This document shows, piece by piece, positions 1 through 6,003 of a stretch of 6,973 bases of DNA (position 1 is the stretch's first letter; the number at the start of each line of letters is the position of its first letter). Under the pieces are notes generated by a model, which searched no databases, was not told where the DNA came from, and saw nothing but the letters and a program-made list of their open reading frames with translations. The position numbers and the translations under genes are program-made. Source of the stretch: Alphaproteobacteria bacterium (GTDB lineage Bacteria > Pseudomonadota > Alphaproteobacteria > Micavibrionales > UBA2020); assembly GCA_018971405.1 (NCBI GenBank), contig JAGXAX010000079.1, positions 1 to 6,973 on the forward strand, given 5' to 3'.

Positions 1-542
1 GCGGGTTTCACCGCTGCGGCAGGCGCGGACGCGGGCTTTGCGCTTGCGGCCTCTTGCGGCGCAACCGAGGCGACCGTCACCGGCGGACGCGCCACCGGCG
101 GCGGCGGCACAAGCTCCTCGACGCCGTTGCCGACCTGCTTCACCCGCATGTCCAGCTTCGCGGGCGCTGCCATTTTCGACTGCAGGGCGGCAATCGCCGC
201 GGCCTTGTCCACCGGCTGCGCGGGCGGCGGCATGAGCTTATCCGGCGCGCTGCCGCTGCCCTTGACCAGCGGGTTGAAGGCGGTGCTGTTCTGGTAGGGG
301 ATGTCCATGCCGCCCGGACTGGCGGGCGCGGCCTGGATCGCCGCGGTGTTCGCGCGGATGACCGGCACGTCGGCGTTGCGCGCGCCGCGCGGATAGGCGT
401 ACCAGACGATGCCGCCCAGCACGGCCAGCGCCAGAAGCGTCAGCACGCCCGGCGGCAGCAGGCGCTTCGGCTCCGGCGGCGGACGCATGCGCCCCATGTA
501 GAACGAGCCGATGGCGCCGTCTTCGTTGTTTTCTTCAGCCAT
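1..542 (-). CDS. Membrane-anchored SPOR-domain-type protein, N-terminal part (3' end outside window)
   Basis: Reading from the ATG at 542, the frame stays open to the window edge (180 codons), so the C-terminus is missing. The protein starts MAEENNEDGAIGSFYMGRMR, then has one hydrophobic segment at about residues 32-49 (GVLTLLALAVLGGIVWYAY) after a short proline/basic stretch. The remainder is low-complexity and rich in Ala, Pro and Val. This is the usual build of a single-pass inner-membrane protein with a cytoplasmic N-terminus and a periplasmic linker. From established knowledge, the gene directly after argS in many Alphaproteobacteria encodes a SPOR-domain protein, which binds denuded peptidoglycan at division sites. 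The SPOR domain itself would lie beyond position 1 and is not visible, so that part of the call is inferred from topology and position. A strong ribosome binding site, GGAGG (549-553, minus strand), sits 6 bases before the ATG. The start overlaps the argS stop by 8 bases. Confidence 0.75.
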   Translation of the reverse strand, partial: MAEENNEDGAIGSFYMGRMRPPPEPKRLLPPGVLTLLALAVLGGIVWYAYPRGARNADVPVIRANTAAIQAAPASPGGMDIPYQNSTAFNPLVKGSGSAPDKLMPPPAQPVDKAAAIAALQSKMAAPAKLDMRVKQVGNGVEELVPPPPVARPPVTVASVAPQEAASAKPASAPAAAVKP

Positions 543-2292
543 GCATTTCCTCCACAGGTTCAACGCCCATCACCGCGAGGCCGGAGGCGATCACCGTCGC
601 CACCGCCTTCACCAGCGCAAGCCTCGCGAAACTCAGGTCTTTGTCTTTTTCGATCAGGAAGCGCAGCGTCGCGTCGTCGCGCCCTTTGTTCCAGAAGGCG
701 TGGAACGCCGCCGCAAGGTCGTGCAGGTAAAACGTGACGCGGTGCGGCTCGTGCGCCTCCGCCGCCGCTTCGACGTGACGCGGCCAGCCCGCCATCAGCC
801 GGACGAGCTTCAGCTCCTCTTCGCTGTCGAGGCGCTTCATGTCGGCCTTCAGCAGCGCTTCGACGGAGAAATCCGCATCCGGCCACATCTCCTTCGCGTT
901 GCGGAAGACGGAATGGCAGCGCGCATGCGCGTACTGCACGTAGAACACGGGGTTGTCCTTCGACTGCTCGACAACCTTGGCGAAGTCGAATTCCAGTTCG
1001 CTGTCGGGCGTGCGCGAGAGCATGAAGAAGCGCACCGCGCCCGCGCCCACTTCCTCCACCATCTCGCGGAGCGTGATGATGTTGCCGGAACGCTTGGAGA
1101 ATTTCACCGGCACGCCGTTTTTCAAGACCTTGACCATCGCGCAGAAGATGACGTCGATCTTCGCGCCGCCGCCGCTCAAGGCCGAGACCGCGGGGCGCAT
1201 TTTGTCGAGATAGTTGCCGTGATCCTTGCCCAGCACGTTGATCATCCATTTGTAGCCGCGGCGGATTTTATCGTAATGATAGGCGATGTCCGGCATGATA
1301 TAGGCCCAGGTGCCGTCGCGCTTCTTGAGCGGCCGGTCGGATGAGTCGCCGAACCTGCTGGAGCGGAACAGCGTCAGCTCCGCCGGTTCCCAGTCCTCCA
1401 TCTCCTTGCCCTTCGGCGGCGGGAGCGTGCCCTGATAGATCAAATCCATGTCGGTCAGCGTCTTGAAGACTTTCTCCAGCGTGCCGCCTTCGACGATCTC
1501 GCGCTCGTTCGAGAAAGTCTCGTGCGTGATGCCGATCAGCGCGAGATCTTTCCTGATCTCCGCCATCATCACGCCGACGGCGAATTCGCGGATGGGCGCG
1601 AGCCATTCGCCCTCATCCTTGCCGAGCCATTTTTTGCCGTCGCGCGCGGCGAGCGCCTGCCCGACGTCCTTCATATATTCGCCCGGATAAAGGCCTTCGG
1701 GGATTGCGCCGATGTCCTCGCCCAGCGCCTCGCGGTAACGCAAATGCGTGGTGCGCGCCAGAACATCCACCTGCGTGCCGGCGTCGTTGAAATAATATTC
1801 GCGCGTCACGTCGTAGCCCGCTTTTTCGAGCAGCGCGGCCAGCGCGTCGCCGATCACCGCGCCGCGGATGTGGCCTGCGTGCATCGGCCCCGTCGGGTTG
1901 GCGGAAACATATTCGATATTGACCTTCTCATGCGCGCCCATCGCGCTGTCGCCGTAGGCCGCGCCGCATTTCAGGATATCCAGCACGACCGACGCCCACT
2001 CGGTATTGACGAGGCGGAAGTTGACGAAGCCCGGCCCCGCGACGGAGGCCTCGGCGACGCTCTGGATGGATTTCAGCTTCTGCGTCAGCGTTTCGCCGAG
2101 CTGGCGGGGATTTTTGCCCGCGGGCTTGGCCAGCACCATCGCCGCGTTGGTCGCCATGTCGCCATGCGCGGCCTCGCGCGGCGGCTCGACCTTGACGCGC
2201 GTCATGTCGAGACCGGCAGGCAGTTCGCCCGCTTTGACCATGTCTTCCAGCACGCGGCAGACTTCCCGCTGATAACGGGTGAAAATGTTCAT
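535..2292 (-). CDS. argS: Arginyl-tRNA synthetase
   Basis: Class I aminoacyl-tRNA synthetase that charges tRNA-Arg with arginine in the cytoplasm, using ATP. The protein is 585 aa, a normal length for the family. The N-terminal tRNA-recognition domain starts at MNIFTRYQRE. The catalytic core has the ATP-binding HIGH-type motif HAGH (residues 138-141, in VSANPTGPMHAGH) and the KMSKS-type loop KFSKR (397-401). A C-terminal DALR-type anticodon-binding domain begins around NPVFYVQYAHAR (about 447-458). The second KMSKS residue is Phe rather than the commoner Met; family members vary here, and activity is not in doubt. The frame is open 117 codons further upstream, but that stretch lies inside dgt. 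The ATG at 2292 overlaps the dgt stop as ATGA and has a good ribosome binding site, so it is preferred. It is the middle gene of the dgt-argS-SPOR operon. Confidence 0.98.
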   Translation of the reverse strand: MNIFTRYQREVCRVLEDMVKAGELPAGLDMTRVKVEPPREAAHGDMATNAAMVLAKPAGKNPRQLGETLTQKLKSIQSVAEASVAGPGFVNFRLVNTEWASVVLDILKCGAAYGDSAMGAHEKVNIEYVSANPTGPMHAGHIRGAVIGDALAALLEKAGYDVTREYYFNDAGTQVDVLARTTHLRYREALGEDIGAIPEGLYPGEYMKDVGQALAARDGKKWLGKDEGEWLAPIREFAVGVMMAEIRKDLALIGITHETFSNEREIVEGGTLEKVFKTLTDMDLIYQGTLPPPKGKEMEDWEPAELTLFRSSRFGDSSDRPLKKRDGTWAYIMPDIAYHYDKIRRGYKWMINVLGKDHGNYLDKMRPAVSALSGGGAKIDVIFCAMVKVLKNGVPVKFSKRSGNIITLREMVEEVGAGAVRFFMLSRTPDSELEFDFAKVVEQSKDNPVFYVQYAHARCHSVFRNAKEMWPDADFSVEALLKADMKRLDSEEELKLVRLMAGWPRHVEAAAEAHEPHRVTFYLHDLAAAFHAFWNKGRDDATLRFLIEKDKDLSFARLALVKAVATVIASGLAVMGVEPVEEMHG

Positions 2293-3569
2293 CGGATCAC
2301 CTGATAGGCGTCGAACATTTCCTTGTGCTCCAGAATGGCCAGACGGTCGGTCATGCTGGCGATATAATCCGCGACGCAGCGCGCGCGCCATGTCTCCGGC
2401 TTCCAGCCCCCGGGCGTGTCCTCGGCGCGGCTGAGCCATTCCGTCGGCAGGCAGCGGCGGTTCGCCATGAAGGCGCCGAACAAATCCTGCACGACGCGGA
2501 ACGTCTTGATGCGCTCGCGGCTGACGCGGGGATGGCGGTAGAACCGCGCCCAGAGGAATTCGCGCAAACTGCCGTCGCGCTTTTTCATCGTGTCGGACAT
2601 CGAAACGCTCGCGGTTTTCGCGTGGCGGATGTCGTCGGCGCAATCGGGGTTCAGCGCGCCGATGCGGCGGCGGCTTTCGGCCAGCACGTCGAGGACATAG
2701 GTTCCCATCACGTCGCGCACGACTTCCTGCTCGATCAGCTTTTCTTCCGTATCCGGATATTCCTTGCGCTTCTTGAGGATGATCTCGCGCACCCAGTCCA
2801 CGTCTTCGAGGTCATGGAGAGTGAAAAGCCCCGCCATCAGGCCGTCGTCGAGATCATGGCTGTTATAGGCGATGTCGTCCGCCAATCCGGCGATCTGCGC
2901 CTCGACGCCGGCGTAAGTGTCGAGCATCAGGTCCATCTCGTCCTTGAGGCTTCCGAGCGTGATCTCGAATTTGGTCTTCTTGCCTTTTTTGATCACCGGC
3001 CCGTTGTGCTTGGTCAGTCCTTCGAGGGATTCCCACGAGAGGTTGAGGCCGTCGAAGTGCGGATACTTCCGCTCCAGCAGCGTCACGACGCGCAAGGTCT
3101 GGTCGTTGTGGTCGAAGTTGCCGTACGGCTCCATGCATTCCTTCAGCGCGTCCTCGCCCACGTGCGCGAAGGGCGTGTGGCCGAGGTCGTGCGCCAGCGC
3201 GCAGGTTTCGGCGAGATCCTCGTCCGCATGCAGCAACCGTGCGAGCGACCGCGCCACCTGCGCCACCTCGATGCTGTGGCTGAGGCGCGTGCGGTAATGG
3301 TCGCCCTCGTGGTAGACGAACACCTGCGTCTTGAATTTCAACCGGCGGAACGCGGCGGAGTGGATGATGCGGTCACGGTCCCTTTCAAACGCGCCGCGCG
3401 TCTTGCTCGGCACTTCAGGGTACAAACGCCCGCGGCTGTCCTCCGGCCTTGCCGCGTAAACGGCCAGACCGTCATCGGCGATATACTCCCGCAGGTCGTC
3501 TTTTGGTACGGATTTCAGAACGTTAGGCCTTGATGTCTTTGCCTGTTTCAGCTTGCCGCGCGCGGCCAT
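2289..3569 (-). CDS. dgt: dNTP triphosphohydrolase (dGTPase family, HD superfamily)
   Basis: Predicted cytosolic enzyme that hydrolyses deoxynucleoside triphosphates, classically dGTP, to the nucleoside and triphosphate, so affecting dNTP pools. The protein is 426 aa. The HD-domain metal ligands are visible: His98 in RLSHSIEV, His127-Asp128 in ALAHDLGHTPFAH, and the aspartates in LADDIAYNSHD (about 231-232). The segment RDRIIHSAAFRRLKFKTQVF (about 64-83) is typical of the bacterial family. True substrate preference among dNTPs cannot be read from sequence. The frame is open for 34 more codons upstream, but that part is AT-rich and would run across the divergent promoter region. The ATG at 3569 has GAGAGG (3577-3582, minus strand) 7 bases upstream and is preferred. 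It is first in the operon with argS, whose ATG overlaps this stop. A weak minus-strand -10 candidate, GATAAT (3616-3621), lies upstream but has no good -35. Confidence 0.95.
   Translation of the reverse strand: MAARGKLKQAKTSRPNVLKSVPKDDLREYIADDGLAVYAARPEDSRGRLYPEVPSKTRGAFERDRDRIIHSAAFRRLKFKTQVFVYHEGDHYRTRLSHSIEVAQVARSLARLLHADEDLAETCALAHDLGHTPFAHVGEDALKECMEPYGNFDHNDQTLRVVTLLERKYPHFDGLNLSWESLEGLTKHNGPVIKKGKKTKFEITLGSLKDEMDLMLDTYAGVEAQIAGLADDIAYNSHDLDDGLMAGLFTLHDLEDVDWVREIILKKRKEYPDTEEKLIEQEVVRDVMGTYVLDVLAESRRRIGALNPDCADDIRHAKTASVSMSDTMKKRDGSLREFLWARFYRHPRVSRERIKTFRVVQDLFGAFMANRRCLPTEWLSRAEDTPGGWKPETWRARCVADYIASMTDRLAILEHKEMFDAYQVIR
2294..2302 (-). promoter_or_regulatory. Extended ribosome binding site for argS inside the dgt 3' end
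   Basis: The minus strand reads AGGTGATCC here, one base before the argS ATG. It is complementary to nine bases of the conserved bacterial 16S rRNA 3' end (GGATCACCT). The AGG core is 7 bases from the start codon, a normal spacing. The site lies within the last dgt codons and helps decide the argS start at 2292. Confidence 0.6.
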
Positions 3570-3590
3570 GAAAAAACCTCTCGAATATTC

Positions 3591-3620
3591 TTGATTTGCA
3601 AGGATTTTAAACCATATTAT
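3591..3620 (+). promoter_or_regulatory. Candidate sigma-70-type promoter for erpA
   Basis: TTGATT (3591-3596) and TATTAT (3615-3620) are separated by 18 bases, within the AT-rich 77-bp gap between dgt and erpA. Predicted transcription would begin near 3627, leaving a leader of about 20 bases that contains the ribosome binding site AAAGGA (3632-3637) 9 bases before the ATG. The hexamers match consensus at 4/6 and 5/6 positions. On the other strand GATAAT (3616-3621) overlaps this -10, so the two divergent units may compete. No operator could be recognised. Confidence 0.4.
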
Positions 3621-3646
3621 CGCTCCCATATAAAGGAAAAAAAGCC

Positions 3647-3982
3647 ATGACGACAGATTCGAATATGACAATCTCTGACAGCGCCGTCGCGCGCCTGACC
3701 GCCATGCGCGTCCAGCAAGACAATCCGGACCTGCTCCTGCGCGTGACCGTGCTCGGCGGCGGCTGCGCGGGCTTCAAGTATCAGCTTGATTTCGATGATA
3801 AAAAAGAGGACGGCGACCGCGTTTTCCGCGATACCGTGGTGACCGACGCGGATTCCCTGCCCTTCCTGCAGAACGCCGAAATCTACTTTGAAACCAGTCT
3901 GATGGGCGCGGCCTTCAAGATCAAAAACCCCAACGCCGCCTCGTCCTGCGGCTGCGGCAAGTCGTTTTCGACGAAGATGTAG
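3647..3982 (+). CDS. erpA: A-type iron-sulfur cluster carrier / insertion protein (ErpA/IscA family)
   Basis: Small carrier (111 aa) that receives Fe-S clusters from the assembly scaffold and passes them to apo-enzymes in the cytoplasm. The three cluster-binding cysteines of the HesB/IscA family are present: Cys40 in LGGGCAGFKY, and Cys101 and Cys103 in SCGCGKSF near the C-terminus. The NPNAASSCGCG context and short length fit ErpA-like members better than the longer HesB forms, but IscA, SufA and ErpA are hard to separate by eye. From established knowledge, erpA divergent from dgt is a recurring alphaproteobacterial arrangement, which supports ErpA. The ribosome binding site AAAGGA lies 9 bases before the ATG; an in-frame ATG at codon 7 is less well placed. 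It is probably co-transcribed with the phosphatase gene that begins 10 bases after its stop. Confidence 0.93.
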   Translation: MTTDSNMTISDSAVARLTAMRVQQDNPDLLLRVTVLGGGCAGFKYQLDFDDKKEDGDRVFRDTVVTDADSLPFLQNAEIYFETSLMGAAFKIKNPNAASSCGCGKSFSTKM

Positions 3983-3992
3983 AGGCCGCCCG

Positions 3993-4778
3993 ATGAACCC
4001 CCATGCGGTCCTGACCCTGCCCCGCAACACGCAAGGCCGCGATTTCATCGTCGGGGACATCCACGGCGCTTACGACCTCCTGCGCGGCTGCCTGAAGAAG
4101 GCGGGCTTCGACCCGTCCAAAGACCGCCTGATCTCGGTCGGGGATCTCATCGACCGCGGGCCGCGGTCGCCCGACTGCCTATGGTTTTTACGGCAGCCCT
4201 GGTTCTTCGCCGTTCGCGGCAATCACGAGCAGATCTTCCTCGGCCTTGATCCAGACCTGAAGGACGGGAAAACGCTCAAAACGATCCGCAACGACTTCAT
4301 CGGCCTGAAATGGGTGACAAGCCAGCCGCGTGAAACGCTGGACGCACTCCGCGCAGCGTTCGGCCGCCTGCCGCTGGCCATCGAAATAGAAACGGATGCG
4401 GGGCTTGTCGGCTGCGTGCATGCGGACATTCCCGAAGGCATGGAGTGGCATACATTCAAGCAGCAACTGATCGCGGAAGATCCGCGCACGGTCAAGGCCG
4501 CGCTCTGGGACATCCGCAGGATACTGGCGGGCGACGGCTCGGGCGTCGAAGGCGTCACGCGGGTGTTTTTCGGGCATTACGAGGTGGAGAACGGGGCGCG
4601 CCGGCTCGGCAATTGCTTTTATATCGACACCGGCGGCGTGCGGGCGCTCGAAACCAAGAAGAAGCCGTCGCTCCGCAAGCATTTCATGACCGTCTGCAAC
4701 GTCACGGCCGATGCGCGCGCCATCGTCGCAAAGCCAAGGCGCACATCGAAGATGAATGTGGTTTTAAACTGCAAATAA
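3993..4778 (+). CDS. Lambda-type PPP-family metallophosphatase (protein serine/threonine phosphatase-like)
   Basis: Predicted cytosolic dimetal phosphoesterase of 261 aa. The PPP signature runs in order: GDIHG (Asp22, His24), GDLIDRG (Asp51, Arg55), RGNHE (Asn77, His78), CVHAD (His143) and FGHYE (His195), followed by YIDTGG (210-215). These supply the metal ligands and catalytic His expected from bacteriophage lambda phosphatase and E. coli PrpA/PrpB. From memory of lambda phosphatase, the block WNRERI carries active-site Arg162; here it reads WDIRRI (172-177), putting Ile at that position. Also, GHT is replaced by GHY. Substrate is unknown: phosphoserine/threonine proteins are likely, but other phosphoesters such as Ap4A are possible. 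AGAGG overlaps the erpA stop and lies 7 bases before the ATG, so the two genes are probably one transcript. The last codons are AT-rich, unlike the rest of the gene. Confidence 0.9.
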   Translation: MNPHAVLTLPRNTQGRDFIVGDIHGAYDLLRGCLKKAGFDPSKDRLISVGDLIDRGPRSPDCLWFLRQPWFFAVRGNHEQIFLGLDPDLKDGKTLKTIRNDFIGLKWVTSQPRETLDALRAAFGRLPLAIEIETDAGLVGCVHADIPEGMEWHTFKQQLIAEDPRTVKAALWDIRRILAGDGSGVEGVTRVFFGHYEVENGARRLGNCFYIDTGGVRALETKKKPSLRKHFMTVCNVTADARAIVAKPRRTSKMNVVLNCK

Positions 4779-4788
4779 TTGATGTTAA

Positions 4789-4865
4789 TGGTCGGAGTGC
4801 GGGGATTCGAACCCCGGGCCTCTTGCTCCCGAAGCAAGCACTCTACCAGGCTGAGCTACACTCCG
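4789..4865 (-). tRNA. tRNA-Pro, anticodon CGG, CCA encoded
   Basis: The minus strand folds into a complete 77-nt cloverleaf. The acceptor stem is CGGAGTG/CACTCCG. The D arm is GCTC-AGCCTGGTA-GAGT with one G-U pair, and the anticodon stem is CTTGC/GCAAG. The loop TTCGGGA holds anticodon CGG at 4829-4831. The variable loop has five bases, and the T arm is CGGGG-TTCGAAT-CCCCG. The discriminator A is followed by CCA (4789-4791). Anticodon CGG reads proline codon CCG, and the acceptor sequence fits bacterial tRNA-Pro. It lies downstream of ispB on the same strand and converges on the phosphatase gene, whose stop is 10 bases away. Confidence 0.97.
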
Positions 4866-4886
4866 ACGCCTTCGGGAGAAGCCACT

Positions 4887-4914
4887 CTTTTACACTGTTT
4901 TCAGAAAGTTTCAA
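4887..4914 (-). promoter_or_regulatory. Candidate promoter for the tRNA-Pro gene
   Basis: On the minus strand, TTGAAA (4909-4914) and TAAAAG (4887-4892) are 16 bases apart, in the 73-bp gap between the ispB stop and the tRNA 5' end. Initiation would fall near 4880, about 15 bases before the mature tRNA. The -35 matches consensus at 5/6 and the -10 at 4/6. The G/C-containing stretch AGTGGC after the -10 resembles discriminators of stable-RNA promoters. Read-through from ispB is an alternative source of transcript, because no clear terminator separates them. Confidence 0.4.
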
Positions 4915-4938
4915 GTCCGAATTAAGCCCTGAAAAGCC

Positions 4939-5961
4939 TTAATAATCCCGGTCGACGGCGAAAACGATCAGGTCTTCGAGATGCCCGCGCAACGGAGAGC
5001 CCCCCACCGCGGCCAGCGCGGCGATGCCCTGTTCCGCGTAGCGCCGCGCCTCGGCAAGCGATTCTTCCAGCGCGTCGTGCCGCGCCAGTATCGCGCAGGC
5101 TTGGGCGAAATCCGCGTCCGACTGTTCCATATCGCCGATGCAGCGGCTCCAGAATTTTCTTTCCGCCGCGTCCGCGCGGGCGATGGCGCGGATCACGGGG
5201 AGCGTCATCTTGCCTTCCTTGAAGTCGTCGCCGAGCGACTTTCCGAGGCGCTCGCGCCTGGCGGCGTAATCCAGCACGTCGTCCGCGATCTGGAAGGCCA
5301 TGCCGAGGTTCATGCCATAGTTCCGCAAGGCGGCGCATTCTTCGGCGCCGCGCTCCGCCACGACTGCGCCCACTTCGCAGGCGGCGGCGAAAAGCTCGGC
5401 CGTTTTGGCGGCGATGACGCGCTTGTAATGGGCTTCGTCCGTCCCGATGTCGTTCACCGCCGCGAGCTGCAGCACTTCGCCCTCCGCGATCACCGCCGAC
5501 GCGCCTGACAAAATACGCAGCACTTCGAGCGAGCCGTCCTCCGTCATCAATTGAAAGGCGCGGCTGAAGAGGAAATCGCCGACCAGCACCGCCGCTTCGT
5601 TGCCGAACAGCGCGTTGGCGGAAGAGCGCCCGCGCCGCTGGTCGCTGGCATCGACGACATCGTCGTGCAGCAGCGTGGCGGTATGGATGAATTCGACGCA
5701 GGCGGCCAGCCTGTGCTGCCGCGTGCCTTCATAGCCGAACAGCGCCGCCGACGCGAGCGTCAGCAAAGGCCGGATGCGCTTGCCGCCCGCCGCGATCAAA
5801 TGTCCGGCCAGTTCGGGGATCAGCGTGACTTCCGACTGCATACGCTGCATGATCAGCGCGTTGACTGCCTGCAGGTCCGTTTGCAGCAAATTCGTCATCG
5901 CGCCTAAAGGGTTTGCGGGCGGCGCGGCTTGGATCGGTCGGTTGGTCAGCGGCATCTGCAT
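4939..5961 (-). CDS. ispB: Long-chain polyprenyl diphosphate synthase (octa-/decaprenyl type)
   Basis: Trans-prenyltransferase that extends farnesyl diphosphate with isopentenyl units to form the ubiquinone side chain. The protein is 340 aa from the ATG at 5961. Visible motifs are GGKRIRP (59-65, substrate binding), the first Asp-rich motif DDVVD (100-104, in HTATLLHDDVVD) and the second DDVLD (227-231, in FQIADDVLD). The residue five before the first Asp motif is Ala95; a small residue there is known to permit long products. Alphaproteobacteria usually make Q10, so a decaprenyl product is likely, but chain length cannot be proved by eye. The start is uncertain: ATGs at 5961, 5955 and 5898 (319 aa) are possible. 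Codons 1-22 have high third-position GC like the rest of the gene, while DNA just upstream of 5961 is AT-rich, favouring 5961 or 5955. No Shine-Dalgarno is present there. Confidence 0.93.
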   Translation of the reverse strand: MQMPLTNRPIQAAPPANPLGAMTNLLQTDLQAVNALIMQRMQSEVTLIPELAGHLIAAGGKRIRPLLTLASAALFGYEGTRQHRLAACVEFIHTATLLHDDVVDASDQRRGRSSANALFGNEAAVLVGDFLFSRAFQLMTEDGSLEVLRILSGASAVIAEGEVLQLAAVNDIGTDEAHYKRVIAAKTAELFAAACEVGAVVAERGAEECAALRNYGMNLGMAFQIADDVLDYAARRERLGKSLGDDFKEGKMTLPVIRAIARADAAERKFWSRCIGDMEQSDADFAQACAILARHDALEESLAEARRYAEQGIAALAAVGGSPLRGHLEDLIVFAVDRDY

Positions 5962-5965
5962 GCTG

Positions 5966-5994
5966 TTGTTATAGCAAGAAATACAAAGTAAAAT
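5966..5994 (+). promoter_or_regulatory. Candidate promoter for the TrmN6-like gene, predicting a near-leaderless mRNA
   Basis: TTGTTA (5966-5971) and TAAAAT (5989-5994) are separated by 17 bases, the optimal sigma-70 spacing. The hexamers match consensus at 4/6 and 5/6. Transcription would start near 6001, only about 3 bases before the ATG at 6004. No purine-rich Shine-Dalgarno precedes that ATG. The -35 overlaps the ispB -10 on the other strand. Confidence 0.45.
5968..5976 (-). promoter_or_regulatory. Candidate extended -10 promoter for ispB, predicting a leaderless mRNA
   Basis: The minus strand reads TGCTATAAC here: TATAAC (5/6 to consensus) preceded by the extended -10 element TGn. No good -35 is seen, as expected for extended -10 promoters. 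With normal spacing, transcription would begin at 5961, the A of the ispB ATG. That fits the absence of any ribosome binding site. Confidence 0.45.
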
Positions 5995-6003
5995 ACACAA
6001 ATA

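Noticed and set aside
511..1344. Plus-strand open frame opposite argS (and a similar one at 1522-2304)
   Set aside because: Both are antisense to recognisable ArgS sequence, with Arg/His/Ala-rich translations typical of shadow frames.
2325..3533. Long plus-strand open frame (402 codons) opposite dgt
   Set aside because: It is fully antisense to dgt, whose HD motifs are clear. Long antisense frames are expected in GC-rich genes, and the translation shows no family features.
3570..3646. Iron-responsive operator (iron-Rhodo box TGA-N9-TCA or Irr-type box) upstream of erpA
   Set aside because: I looked for it because of the Fe-S gene. The only TGA is not followed by a correctly spaced TCA, and no Irr-like palindrome is present. 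GAATATTC (3583-3590) is palindromic but too short to name.
3570..3671. Longer dgt start at 3671 with a hydrophobic N-terminal segment
   Set aside because: The extension is AT-rich, overlaps erpA and the divergent promoter region, and the ATG at 3569 has a good ribosome binding site. The hydrophobic stretch is an artefact of AT-rich promoter DNA.
4923..4943. Possible terminator after ispB (TTAAG...CTTAA inverted repeat)
   Set aside because: The stem is only 5 AT-rich pairs, it overlaps the stop codon, and there is no T-run after it on the minus strand.
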